Source of the DNA: Pseudomonas sp. TH43
Lineage (GTDB): Bacteria; Pseudomonadota; Gammaproteobacteria; Pseudomonadales; Pseudomonadaceae
Direction of reading: 5' to 3'
Length of the DNA: 64,000 bases
Assembly (NCBI RefSeq): GCF_016650635.1
Contig: NZ_JAEKFI010000004.1
Location: 1,968,501 to 2,032,500 of the forward strand
The notes beneath the pieces were generated by a model. That model ran no database searches. It had not been told where the DNA came from and was given only the letters and a program-made list of their open reading frames with translations. Each line of letters opens with the position of its first letter. Within the stretch, counting starts at the first letter, position 1. This document shows, piece by piece, positions 43,984-52,498 of the stretch. The translations under genes and the position numbers were made by a program.

Positions 43984-44067
43984 AGCGAGCCTGCTCGCGA
44001 ATGCAATATGTCAGTCACTGATTAGGTCGACTGACACGCCGCCTTCGCGAGCAGGCTCGCTCCCACC
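43984..44067. repeat. REP pair interrupted by the IS
   Basis: The left REP lost its first TGTGGGAG to the other side of the IS; the rest (CGAGCCTGCTCGCGAATG) and its intact inverted mate CTTCGCGAGCAGGCTCGCTC remain. Confidence 0.88.
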
Positions 44068-44267
44068 GTTGTTCTGGGTTTTTAGTTGGATTTATATCGG
44101 TATTTTTTGGGTTTATTTAGACAGAAGGAGATTAACAAGCTTTTAAAGCCGATATTTATCGGCTATAAAGTCGCCATTGCTCCGGCATGGCGATCTCTTG
44201 TCCGGTGCGCGCGTTTTTCTTTTCGGTCGAATTGTCGACCGTCAAAGCACTTGCCCGGAGATGATTC

Positions 44268-45146
44268 ATGAGCCGTATCGTTACCGTCGCCGCCACTCAG
44301 ATGGCCTGTTCGTGGGATCTGCAAGCCAACCTCGAAATCGCTGAAAGGCTGGTTCGCGAAGCTGCTGCCAAAGGCGCGCAGATCATCCTGATCCAGGAGC
44401 TGTTCGAGGCGCCGTACTTCTGCCAGAAACCCAATCCGGACTATCTGCAACTGGCCACGACGGTGGAAGAAAACGTCGCGATCAAACATTTCCAGAAAAT
44501 CGCCAAAGAGCTGCAGGTGGTGCTGCCGATCAGCTTCTACGAGCTGGCCGGGCGTGCACGCTTCAACAGCATCGCGATCATCGACGCCGACGGCAGCAAC
44601 CTCGGGATTTATCGTAAAAGCCATATCCCGGACGGCCCGGGCTATCACGAGAAGTACTACTTCAACCCGGGCGACACCGGTTTCAAGGTATGGAACACCC
44701 GTTACGCGAAAATCGGCGTCGGCATCTGCTGGGATCAGTGGTTCCCGGAAGCCGCGCGGGCGATGGCGCTGCAAGGTGCGGAAATCCTTTTCTATCCAAC
44801 TGCAATCGGCAGCGAGCCGCACGACAAGACCATCTCGTCGCGCGATCACTGGCAGCGCGTGCAACAGGGCCATGCCGGCGCTAACTTGATGCCGCTGATC
44901 GCCAGCAACCGAATCGGCAATGAAGAGCAGGACGGCTACGACATCACGTTCTACGGCTCTTCGTTCATCGCCAACCAGTTCGGCGAAAAAGTGCAGGAGC
45001 TGAATAAAACCGAAGAAGGTATTCTTGTGCACACTTTCAACCTCGACGAGCTGGAACATATTCGCAGCGCGTGGGGTTCATTCCGTGACCGCCGGCCAAA
45101 TCTGTACGGCGCGTTGAAAACCCTCGACGGTTCCCTGGAGTCCTGA
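44268..45146 (+). CDS. aguB: N-carbamoylputrescine amidase
   Basis: A 292-residue nitrilase-superfamily hydrolase. The catalytic triad is E44, K117 and C154 (VGICWDQWFPE). It converts N-carbamoylputrescine to putrescine, CO2 and ammonia, the last step of the agmatine route. GGAGATGATTC precedes the ATG. aguA follows after 5 nt. Confidence 0.94.
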   Translation: MSRIVTVAATQMACSWDLQANLEIAERLVREAAAKGAQIILIQELFEAPYFCQKPNPDYLQLATTVEENVAIKHFQKIAKELQVVLPISFYELAGRARFNSIAIIDADGSNLGIYRKSHIPDGPGYHEKYYFNPGDTGFKVWNTRYAKIGVGICWDQWFPEAARAMALQGAEILFYPTAIGSEPHDKTISSRDHWQRVQQGHAGANLMPLIASNRIGNEEQDGYDITFYGSSFIANQFGEKVQELNKTEEGILVHTFNLDELEHIRSAWGSFRDRRPNLYGALKTLDGSLES

Positions 45147-45151
45147 TCCCG

Positions 45152-46258
45152 ATGACCACATTGAAAAGTACCCCACGCGCCGACGGCTTCTACATGCCGG
45201 CCGAGTGGGCAGCACAAACTCAAACCTGGATGATCTGGCCCGAGCGCCCGGATAACTGGCGTCTGGGCGGCAAACCGGCGCAAGCCGCACACGCGGCAGT
45301 GGCCAAAGCCATCGCGCGTTTCGAGCCAGTGACCGTTGCCGTGTCCGCCGGCCAGTACGAAAACGCCCGCGCGCGCCTCGACGTGCCGAATATCCGCGTG
45401 GTCGAGATGTCCAGCGATGATGCCTGGGTTCGCGACAGCGGCCCGACGTTTGTCATCAACAACGGCGGCGAAGTGCGTGGTGTGAACTGGGACTTCAATG
45501 CTTGGGGTGGTTTCGACGGTGGTCTGTACTCGCCGTGGAATCGTGACTCGCAAGTGGGAGGCAAGATTCTCGAAATCGAGCGCAGCCCGCGCTATCGCAC
45601 CGAAGGTTTTGTGCTTGAAGGCGGCTCGATTCACGTCGACGGCGAAGGCACCCTGATCACCACCGAAGAGTGCCTGCTCAACCGTAATCGCAACCCGCAT
45701 TTGGGCCGCGAAGAAATCGAAGCGGTGCTCAGCGCCAATTTGTCTGTGGATAAAATCATCTGGCTACCGGACGGTTTGTTCAACGATGAAACCGACGGCC
45801 ATGTGGATAACTTCTGCTGCTACGTGCGTCCGGGGGAAGTGTTGCTGGCGTGGACTGACGATCCACAGGATCCGAACTACCCGCGCTGCCAGGCGGCGAT
45901 GAAAGTGCTGCAAAGCAGCACCGACGCCAAGGGACGCCCATTCACGGTGCACAAGATGCCGATTCCGGGGCCGCTGTACGCGACCGAAGAAGAGTGCGCT
46001 GGCGTCGATCCGGTGGACGGCACGCAGGAGCGTAATCCGTCTGTGCGTCTGGCCGGTTCCTACGTGAACTTCCTGATCGTCAACGGCGGCATCATCGCGC
46101 CGAGCTTTGACGATCCGATGGATGCTCCGGCGAAGGAAATTCTGCAGAACCTGTTCCCGCAGCACGAAGTGGTGATGGTGCCCGGCCGTGAACTGTTACT
46201 GGGTGGCGGCAATATTCACTGCCTTACCCAACAACAGCCAGCACCGCACAAAGAGTGA
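45152..46258 (+). CDS. aguA: Agmatine deiminase
   Basis: 368 residues, peptidylarginine-deiminase fold. WVRDSGPTFV, DGHVDNFCCYV and the C-terminal GGGNIHCLTQQ with nucleophile C357 are the active-site segments. It converts agmatine to N-carbamoylputrescine and ammonia, feeding AguB. Same operon as aguB, with a terminator about 70 nt downstream. No aguR repressor gene is adjacent, unlike the P. aeruginosa layout I recall. Confidence 0.94.
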   Translation: MTTLKSTPRADGFYMPAEWAAQTQTWMIWPERPDNWRLGGKPAQAAHAAVAKAIARFEPVTVAVSAGQYENARARLDVPNIRVVEMSSDDAWVRDSGPTFVINNGGEVRGVNWDFNAWGGFDGGLYSPWNRDSQVGGKILEIERSPRYRTEGFVLEGGSIHVDGEGTLITTEECLLNRNRNPHLGREEIEAVLSANLSVDKIIWLPDGLFNDETDGHVDNFCCYVRPGEVLLAWTDDPQDPNYPRCQAAMKVLQSSTDAKGRPFTVHKMPIPGPLYATEEECAGVDPVDGTQERNPSVRLAGSYVNFLIVNGGIIAPSFDDPMDAPAKEILQNLFPQHEVVMVPGRELLLGGGNIHCLTQQQPAPHKE

Positions 46259-46328
46259 GTTGAGTCGTAACAGCTTGAGTTGATTAATAAATCGGCCGGG
46301 CAATGATTAGCTCGCTATGTATGAAAAC

Positions 46329-46362
46329 AAGCCCGCAGCCCGTCAGGACTGCGGGCTTCTTT
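46329..46362 (+). terminator. Rho-independent terminator of aguBA
   Basis: AAGCCCGCAG and CTGCGGGCTT form a perfect stem around a 10-nt loop, followed by CTTTGT. Confidence 0.85.
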
Positions 46363-46503
46363 GTATCCGCTTGTCGACAAATGCGAAACATTGGCATAGC
46401 TCTTGTATTCGACTGGAGGCACTAGGGAGGGGGAGGAACTTCAACAGTTCTGTCACAAACCTTGGATAACGTAGCCGCTCACGAACGGGGAGAGAGCGCT
46501 GGA

Positions 46504-46716
46504 ATGAACGCCGAAGTGAACGTAGTCAGCGAGCGGACTTTGCATCCCATGGCCGTAAACGGCGAATCGCTCCAGATTGTCGCGCACTTTTTGAAGTCCA
46601 ATGGAACGCGTCAGATCAGGGAACCTGATCCGCGCCGGATGATGATCGAGCGCTACCCCGCTGGCCTGTTCAGCGAGGCAGAACTGGAAGCGTTGTGGGC
46701 TGTGATGGAAGGATAA
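46504..46716 (+). CDS. Small conserved-looking protein of unknown function
   Basis: 70 residues from ATG 46504, with GGGGAGAGAG upstream. Ends EPDPRRMMIERYPAGLFSEAELEALWAVMEG with no transmembrane segment. A longer start at TTG 46462 is possible. It is followed by its own terminator, which supports a real transcript. Family not recognised. Confidence 0.6.
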   Translation: MNAEVNVVSERTLHPMAVNGESLQIVAHFLKSNGTRQIREPDPRRMMIERYPAGLFSEAELEALWAVMEG

Positions 46717-46737
46717 GAAAAACAATAAGGATTGGTG

Positions 46738-46768
46738 AAAGCGCTGCCGGGATGGCGGCGCTTTTTTA
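46738..46768 (+). terminator. Rho-independent terminator
   Basis: AAAGCGCTGCCGGGATGGCG followed by GCGCTTTTTT lies 20 nt after the small-protein stop. Confidence 0.85.
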
Positions 46769-46798
46769 TGCACGGTTATTTTGTACAGACCCATTCAA

Positions 46799-46889
46799 TG
46801 TGGGAGCGAGCCTGCTCGCGAATGCGCTGGTCAGGTAAGGACGATGCCGGCTGACCCGACGCTTTCGCGAGCAGGCTCGCTCCCACAGG
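46799..46889. repeat. REP pair between the small gene and the TonB receptor
   Basis: Two inverted REP cores (TGGGAGCGAGCCTGCTCGCG and CGCGAGCAGGCTCGCTCCCA) at convergent gene ends. Confidence 0.9.
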
Positions 46890-46901
46890 ATTTCTGTGAA
46901 A

Positions 46902-49007
46902 TCAGAAACTATAGGTGCCGGTCATCACGACGCTACGTGGCGCGCCTGGCTGAATCTGATACTGGCTCGTCGCCGACGCGTAGTAATCACGATCGGTAAT
47001 GTTGTTCAGCGCCGCACGCAAATCCCAATCTTTCATGCGGTAGCCCACCAGCGCATCCCAGCGGCCATACCCCGGCAACACGGTGGTATTTGCATTGTCC
47101 GCATAACGCTGGCCGACCAGCGTCAGGCCGGTCTCACCGTACCAGCCCATCTCCGGTTTCCAGGTCAGGAACAGGCTGCCGTTGTGCTTGGCAACGTTGT
47201 TGATGCGTTTGCCTTCCAGGCCGTTGTTGTCCTTCTCGATGGTCGCATCCTGCACACCGACGCCACCGCGCACGTACCAGTTACCGACGATGTTGCCAGT
47301 CGCGGTCAACTCGATCCCGCGAGAGCGTTGCAGGCCGGACATCACGGTCAGGGTCGGATCGTTTGGATCGGTGGTGCGGCGGTTGTAGAGCTCCAGGTCA
47401 TAGATCGCCAGCGTGGTGCTCAGGCGATCATCGAGCCAATCACTTTTCACGCCGATTTCTTTCTGCTTGGTCAGCTCGGGGCTGAGGTCGTTGGTGTTGC
47501 CGGCGGCGCCCGGGGTGATGCCGATCAGGCCACCGCCCACCGGCGAGAAGGTCTTCGACCACGAAGCGTAGAACGAGTGATTCTGCAGCGGCGTCCAGAC
47601 CAGGCCTACGCGTGGGCTGGTGCTGTGACTGTCACGATCTTCGGACATGTTGCGCAGCTTGTTGGTCGACTCGATGTCGAAGGTGTCGTAACGCAGACCG
47701 CCGAGCAGTTGCCATTGATCGTTCAGGCGCAGTTGATCCTGGACGTACACTGCGCGGCTTTCGACTACGGTGTGGCTGCTGCTGGAGACTTGCATGCTGC
47801 CGGTGTGGCGCAGGTCGCGATTGGGGTTGTACAGGTCGAGCGACGGCACCGGGCGTGCCCCCGGGGTTCTGCCAGTGGCGGCGTTGTACAGCGTCGGGTC
47901 ACGGCGCTGGCTGCCGGTTTCAACACCGGTGAGCAGGCGATGCTCAAGTCCGAACGTATCGAAACCCCCTTCCAGTTCGAGGTTGTTGTAAACGTTGCGG
48001 GTGGTCAGGTCCTGCTGCCAGTGCTGGCGCGTGACCTGGCGGGTGGCGGGTGTGTAACCGGTGAGGTAGGTGTTGTCGAAATCACTGTCGAGCTTGAACA
48101 CACCAAGGGTCTGGCGCAGCTGCCAGTTGTCGTTGATTTCATAAGTGAGTTTCGAACGCAGGGATTGTGACTTGTCGTCGATGAAGTCGTGATCGTTGCC
48201 ATAAGTGGTGTCACGGCCGACATCGGCTGGACGCCCGTTGACGCCGGGAATGCCGCGATCCGGGGTGCGGTTGTAACGGCTGTACTCGTATTGCACCAAC
48301 CAGTTCAGGTCGGGTGTCAGTTGCCAGCTCATCGATGGCGCGAACAGTTGACGATTACCGCTGACGCCATCGCGAAAGCTGTTTTCATCCATGTTGCCCA
48401 TGTTCAGGCGCAGGCTGATGTTCTCGCTCGGGTCAGTGCTGAGGTCGGCGTACAGGCTGCGCAGATCTTCGCTGCCGCCCTGCGCTTCGATGGTCGAGCG
48501 GCGGCCGGCTTCCGGCATCTTGCTGACACGGTTGACGATCCCGCCCTGACTGCCACGGCCATAGAGCACGGCGGCCGGGCCTTTGAGAACTTCGACGCGT
48601 TCAATGTTGTGCAGGTCGCGCTTGTATTGGCTGTCGTCGCGGATGCCGTCCAGATAGAAGTCGTTGCTGGCGTCGAAGCCACGGATGCGCAGGCTGTCGA
48701 AGCGCGTATCGGCGCTGCTGCTGACGTTGGGCATCCCGCTCAAGGCGTCGCTGATGTCGTTGGTGCCGTAGCTGGCGACGTTCGAGGTTTTGATCGAGTC
48801 GATGGCTTGCGGCACGTAGCGCACCGGAGTCGAGGTGCGGGTTGCGGTGTTGCTGACTTTCACGCGCGGATCGTCGGCTTGCGCTTCGGCGCTGATCGCA
48901 GTGGCGGGAAGTTCAGTCGCAGAGTAGGCAAAACCACTCGACAGAAAAGCGGAAAGCCCAAGGGTCACGGGCGTAAGACGGAACGGGGCAGGCATTGAAA
49001 AGCGCAT
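46902..49007 (-). CDS. TonB-dependent siderophore receptor
   Basis: A 701-residue outer-membrane receptor. Signal peptide about 1-30 (FAYSA|TELP), a plug domain near 55-165 (PQAIDSIKTSNVASYGTNDI, RIRGFDASNDFYLDGIRDD, VEVLKGPAAVLYGRGSQGG), then a 22-strand-type barrel ending with a terminal phenylalanine (MTGTYSF). The plug sequence resembles catecholate receptors of the Fiu/PiuA type; the ligand is not certain. No N-terminal signalling domain, so no surface signalling is expected. Confidence 0.9.
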   Translation of the reverse strand: MRFSMPAPFRLTPVTLGLSAFLSSGFAYSATELPATAISAEAQADDPRVKVSNTATRTSTPVRYVPQAIDSIKTSNVASYGTNDISDALSGMPNVSSSADTRFDSLRIRGFDASNDFYLDGIRDDSQYKRDLHNIERVEVLKGPAAVLYGRGSQGGIVNRVSKMPEAGRRSTIEAQGGSEDLRSLYADLSTDPSENISLRLNMGNMDENSFRDGVSGNRQLFAPSMSWQLTPDLNWLVQYEYSRYNRTPDRGIPGVNGRPADVGRDTTYGNDHDFIDDKSQSLRSKLTYEINDNWQLRQTLGVFKLDSDFDNTYLTGYTPATRQVTRQHWQQDLTTRNVYNNLELEGGFDTFGLEHRLLTGVETGSQRRDPTLYNAATGRTPGARPVPSLDLYNPNRDLRHTGSMQVSSSSHTVVESRAVYVQDQLRLNDQWQLLGGLRYDTFDIESTNKLRNMSEDRDSHSTSPRVGLVWTPLQNHSFYASWSKTFSPVGGGLIGITPGAAGNTNDLSPELTKQKEIGVKSDWLDDRLSTTLAIYDLELYNRRTTDPNDPTLTVMSGLQRSRGIELTATGNIVGNWYVRGGVGVQDATIEKDNNGLEGKRINNVAKHNGSLFLTWKPEMGWYGETGLTLVGQRYADNANTTVLPGYGRWDALVGYRMKDWDLRAALNNITDRDYYASATSQYQIQPGAPRSVVMTGTYSF

Positions 49008-49039
49008 CCGAAAGGGTGGAAGAATACGAACGCGCGAAT

Positions 49040-49058
49040 GGTAATGCTTTGCATTTAC
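49040..49058. promoter_or_regulatory. Fur-box-like operator
   Basis: GGTAATGCTTTGCATTTAC matches 12 of 19 positions of the Fur consensus GATAATGATAATCATTATC and lies 33 nt upstream of the TonB receptor start, consistent with repression by Fur-Fe2+. Confidence 0.65.
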
Positions 49059-49250
49059 TTTCGTTAATGATTCCCTAAAAGTTCCCTGATCTCATTGTTT
49101 CAACTTGTGTCTGGCTTGACACAATTTGACCCGTCGGAGCATTCGCCCGATTCATGAAACAGACTGGAAGCCATTTCAGCGTTTTTCCGCAACGCTTCGA
49201 GCACTAGTCTGCCGGCATTGATTGTTGCCACTTTCTGCCGGAGTTTTCTG

Positions 49251-49919
49251 ATGATCCTTCACTACATTTACGATCCGTTGTGCGGCTGGTGCTATGGCGC
49301 CAAACCGCTGGTGCACGCCGCGCAGCAGGTGCTGCCGGTCGTTGCTCACGGCGGCGGGATGATGAGCGGCGCCAATCGCCAGAGCGTTTCGCCGCAATTG
49401 CGCGATTACGTCATGCCCCACGACCGCCGAATTGCCGAGTACACCGGGCAGCCATTTGGCGAGGCGTACTTCGAAGGTTTGCTGCGTGATCACTCCGCGG
49501 TTTTCGATTCGACGCCACCGATTGCCGCCGTCATGGCAGCGCAGTCAATTAACGGAGGCGGGCTGCAGATGCTGGGACGGTTGCAAACTGCACACTATGT
49601 CGAAGGCCGGCGAATTGCCGATTCAACCGTGCTGTTGGAATTGGCGATGGAGATGGGTTATGCACAAGAACACTTCCACATTGCGTTTGAATCCGTTGAT
49701 AGCCAGGCGCACATAAAAGTCAGCCGCCAATTGTTGGCTCAATTGGGCGGCCAGGGATTTCCAACGTTCGCTCTGGAAAACAACGGACAGTTCCAACTGC
49801 TCGACATCAGTTCCTGGCTGGGCAAGCCGCAGGCCTTTGCCGATTGGTTGAAACAGTCGATGAACATCGATGAGACAAGCAAATCATCAGCACTTTGTAG
49901 CCTTGACGGATGTGTGTGA
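49251..49919 (+). CDS. DsbA-family (FrnE-like) thioredoxin-fold protein
   Basis: 222 residues with CGWC (C11-C14) in YDPLCGWCYGAKPL at the very N-terminus and no signal peptide, so it is cytosolic. The rest follows the DsbA fold with an inserted helical domain, as in FrnE and 2-hydroxychromene isomerase relatives; the cis-proline is in GGQGFPTFAL. ATG 49251 is chosen with GGAG 7 nt upstream. Redox or isomerase role is unresolved. Confidence 0.85.
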   Translation: MILHYIYDPLCGWCYGAKPLVHAAQQVLPVVAHGGGMMSGANRQSVSPQLRDYVMPHDRRIAEYTGQPFGEAYFEGLLRDHSAVFDSTPPIAAVMAAQSINGGGLQMLGRLQTAHYVEGRRIADSTVLLELAMEMGYAQEHFHIAFESVDSQAHIKVSRQLLAQLGGQGFPTFALENNGQFQLLDISSWLGKPQAFADWLKQSMNIDETSKSSALCSLDGCV

Positions 49920-50021
49920 CGGGCGCTGTATTCACTGACAGTGGGCATTTGCGTGCAAGGAGTCAGCGCTAAATTTATGTTTCTTAGACGATTTTCGCCT
50001 ATTTAAAGACGATTCTTGAAA

Positions 50022-50051
50022 TTGACACATTGTTCAGGGCGCGGCTACGAT
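50022..50051 (+). promoter_or_regulatory. Sigma-70 promoter of the OprD leader
   Basis: TTGACA at 50022-50027, an 18-nt spacer and TACGAT at 50046-50051. A transcript would start near 50058. Confidence 0.7.
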
Positions 50052-50057
50052 TCGGCC

Positions 50058-50137
50058 CAACGCCTGTGGCTAACCGCCATGACTCAAAATAATAAGAAGG
50101 CCCGCCATGACTTTGTCGTGGGCGGGTCTTTTTGTTT
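50058..50137 (+). ncRNA. Leader RNA or sRNA upstream of the OprD porin
   Basis: An 80-nt predicted transcript from the promoter above to a strong terminator. It contains AATAATAAGAA (50088-50098), which fits the AANAANAA Hfq/Crc site, then AAGAAGG and a 12-codon ORF. It may be an attenuator for the porin gene or an independent small RNA. Confidence 0.5.
50098..50136 (+). terminator. Terminator/attenuator hairpin before OprD
   Basis: GGCCCGCCATGACTTTGTCG continues into TGGGCGGGTCTTTTTGTTT: a GC-rich stem followed by a T run, 80 nt before the porin start. The stem includes the start codon of the short ORF. Confidence 0.8.
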
Positions 50138-50145
50138 CGGGGTGA
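50107..50145 (+). CDS. 12-residue leader peptide ORF
   Basis: ATG at 50107 with AAGAAGG 6 nt upstream; the sequence MTLSWAGLFVSG is followed by TGA. It overlaps the attenuator stem. Too short to judge by coding statistics; position and ribosome binding site are the only support. Confidence 0.35.
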   Translation: MTLSWAGLFVSG

Positions 50146-50215
50146 AAAAAGAGTGCAATAGCGCCGTTTCAGCCGTTCGACACAGCGCGTTTCAACCCGT
50201 AATAAGGAAAACAAA

Positions 50216-51520
50216 ATGTTGAACAAGCGAATCAGTCTGATCGCACTGGGGATGTTGAGCGCCACACAGGCCATGGCTAACGACCAGGCCGAATCCAAGG
50301 GTTTTCAAGAAGACAGCAGCCTCAAAGTGCTGCTGCGCAATGCCTACATCAATCGTGACTACAAAGATGGTAACGACGACAAAGCCGAATGGGGCCAAGC
50401 GGCCATCGGTACGTTCTCGTCGGGCTTCACCCAAGGCACCATCGGTGTCGGTGTGGATGCTTTCGGTCTGTACGCACTGCGTCTGGATGGCGGCAAAGGC
50501 CGCAGCGGCGCGGGTGGTATCGACTTCTTCAAGCAAGACAACGGCAACGTTGCAGGCGAGCACGGCGATGCCGCCAACGATCTGGCCAAGGCTGGCGCAG
50601 CGGTAAAATTCCGCTTCTCCAACACCGTGCTGACCTACGGTGACCAGATGCCGGCACTGCCGGTGCTGAACTACGACAACTCCCGCCTGCTGCCGGAAAG
50701 CTACACCGGTACTCTGATCACTTCCAAAGAGATCAAAGGCCTGGAACTGAACGCCGGCCGTTTCACCGCCGAATCGCGCAAGAGCGATGAAGGCCGCGAC
50801 AGCGGTGGTCTGAAGTCGATCAACGTGTTGGGCGGTAGCTACCAGTTCACTGAACACTTCAAGGGCGCGCTGTACGCTTCCGACGTCGAAGACGTATTGA
50901 AGAAGCAATACGTGAACGCCAACTACGTGTTGCCGTTCAACAAGGATCAGTCGCTGACCCTGGACTTCAACGGTTATCGCACCAAGCTGGACAACTCCTA
51001 TGTCCGCGAAAACGGTGTGACCGGCGACGACAACAAGATCTGGAGCCTGGCAGCCACCTTCGCCACTGGCCCGCACTCGTTCACCGTGGCGCACCAGCGT
51101 TCCACCGGCGACAGCAACCTGGGCTACGCCTACGGCGGCTATCAGAAAGATCAAAACCGTGTCGGCGACGGTGGCAATACCATCTACCTGGCCAACTCCT
51201 ACTGGTCGGACTTCAACGCTGAAGACGAACGCAGCTGGCAACTGGGCTACGGCCTGGACTTCGGCGCATTCGGCGTACCGGGCCTGAGCTACAACTTCGC
51301 TTACGTGCGTGGCGACAACATCACCACGTCCACCAGCAGCGGTGGCACCGAGCGCGAAATCTTCAACCAGTTCAAGTACGTCGTACAAAGTGGTCCGGCC
51401 AAAGACCTCAGCGTGAAATTGCGCAGCTCGATCCTGCGCGTGTCGCAGAAATCCAGCGAGTACAACGTTGGCGGCAATGAAGTGCGTGTATTCGTGGATT
51501 ACCCGATCAACATCTTCTGA
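50216..51520 (+). CDS. OprD-family outer-membrane porin
   Basis: 434 residues. Signal peptide about 1-21 (ATQAMA|NDQ), then an 18-strand-type barrel. Characteristic OprD features are SLKVLLRNAYINRDYKDG near the mature N-terminus, EWGQAAIGTFSSGFTQGTIGVGVDAFG, and the C-terminal NEVRVFVDYPINIF. These porins admit amino acids, peptides or aromatic acids. AAGGAAAACAAA precedes the ATG. Confidence 0.92.
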   Translation: MLNKRISLIALGMLSATQAMANDQAESKGFQEDSSLKVLLRNAYINRDYKDGNDDKAEWGQAAIGTFSSGFTQGTIGVGVDAFGLYALRLDGGKGRSGAGGIDFFKQDNGNVAGEHGDAANDLAKAGAAVKFRFSNTVLTYGDQMPALPVLNYDNSRLLPESYTGTLITSKEIKGLELNAGRFTAESRKSDEGRDSGGLKSINVLGGSYQFTEHFKGALYASDVEDVLKKQYVNANYVLPFNKDQSLTLDFNGYRTKLDNSYVRENGVTGDDNKIWSLAATFATGPHSFTVAHQRSTGDSNLGYAYGGYQKDQNRVGDGGNTIYLANSYWSDFNAEDERSWQLGYGLDFGAFGVPGLSYNFAYVRGDNITTSTSSGGTEREIFNQFKYVVQSGPAKDLSVKLRSSILRVSQKSSEYNVGGNEVRVFVDYPINIF

Positions 51521-51545
51521 TGCCCGATCCGGTCTAAGAAACGTG

Positions 51546-51576
51546 AAAAAGCCCCGACTGGTTCGGGGTTTTTTTT
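51546..51576 (+). terminator. Rho-independent terminator of the OprD porin gene
   Basis: AAAAAGCCCCGACTGGTTCG followed by GGGTTTTTTTT, 25 nt after the stop. Confidence 0.92.
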
Positions 51577-51700
51577 CGACGGTTTTTTGCTTTAAACCGG
51601 AATAAACCCGTGTTTCTGTCATCTAAAAGTTGTTTTTAAGTCGCTTCAAACGCCGTTTCAAACAGGGCTTTAAATGCCTGAAATTCTTTCTCATGGACGC

Positions 51701-51747
51701 AAATTCTCCACCTAATAGATTAGGCCGCTCAACGCAGCGGAGAATTT
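51701..51747 (+). promoter_or_regulatory. Folded ribosome-binding region of the 2OG-dioxygenase gene
   Basis: AAATTCTCC (51701-51709) is a perfect complement to GGAGAATTT (51739-51747), which contains the GGAG ribosome binding site. An inner hairpin CCTAAT/ATTAGG (51711-51724) fits inside. A competing hairpin CCGCT/AGCGG (51725-51740) also covers part of the site. Confidence 0.55.
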
Positions 51748-51751
51748 GGTA

Positions 51752-52498
51752 ATGATCGTTTTGAACAGAGAAGTGGGCGAATCGCTACGGCGCGACAAAT
51801 ATGTCAACGTCCAGGGTGGTGACTTCAATCTCTACGGTCATTTTGCCGACTTCGTCAGACTGACCAAAAGTTGGGAAAACATGGAGCCTGACAGCTACTA
51901 CGGTCAGGCCGAAGCCGGCATGCGTTACCGTCGTTACAGCGACTTTGAGTACAACCCGAAGACCCGCGAACTCAAGCAACTTGAGCATCGCGCCTACGTG
52001 CAGTCGAAAGAGAACAATGCGTATGTTGGTGGCCTGGTACGGCACTTTCAGGACTTCTCCGATGAAGTGATTACTTCACCGGTGATGCGCAGCCTGATTG
52101 ACACCGATTTCGAAGTTTACAAAAGCGTGCTGCCGGAAGAACTCCACGATGAAATCTGGCAGTGCCAGATCCATCAGATCCGCATCGAGATCAAACCCGG
52201 CAAGCAACTGGAAATCACCCCTGAAGGCATTCACTGCGACGGCTATCCGTTCAGCGGCGTGCATTTCTGGGGCCGCAACAATGTCGAGGGCGCGGAGAGT
52301 CGTCTGTACGACATCCACGAGCACCCATTGGCGGCGACGACTTATAAAGAGATTCTCGACACCACCTACTTTCTCGACCGCGACATGCGCCATTACGTGA
52401 CTCCTGCGCGCAACACGCACACCCATGCCATGGCTTACCGGCAGATTCTGGCGATTTCTTTCTCGCGGCCCGGGACCGCTTTCGACATTGTTCGCTAA
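51752..52498 (+). CDS. 2OG-Fe dioxygenase family protein
   Basis: 248 residues of the 2OG-Fe_Oxy_2 type (relatives hydroxylate free amino acids such as isoleucine). The iron motif H161-C-D163 lies in PEGIHCDGYPFSGVHFWGR; a distal histidine and the 2OG-binding arginine probably lie in THTHAMAYRQILAISF near the C-terminus. ATG 51752 has GGAG 9 nt upstream. It is followed by a GNAT and the AzlCD branched-chain amino acid exporter, which makes amino-acid hydroxylation and export a plausible theme (inference). Confidence 0.82.
   Translation: MIVLNREVGESLRRDKYVNVQGGDFNLYGHFADFVRLTKSWENMEPDSYYGQAEAGMRYRRYSDFEYNPKTRELKQLEHRAYVQSKENNAYVGGLVRHFQDFSDEVITSPVMRSLIDTDFEVYKSVLPEELHDEIWQCQIHQIRIEIKPGKQLEITPEGIHCDGYPFSGVHFWGRNNVEGAESRLYDIHEHPLAATTYKEILDTTYFLDRDMRHYVTPARNTHTHAMAYRQILAISFSRPGTAFDIVR

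Noticed and set aside
1123..46889. REP arrays as a possible CRISPR
   Set aside because: The repeats occur as isolated inverted pairs, not as direct repeats with regular spacers, and no cas gene is present.
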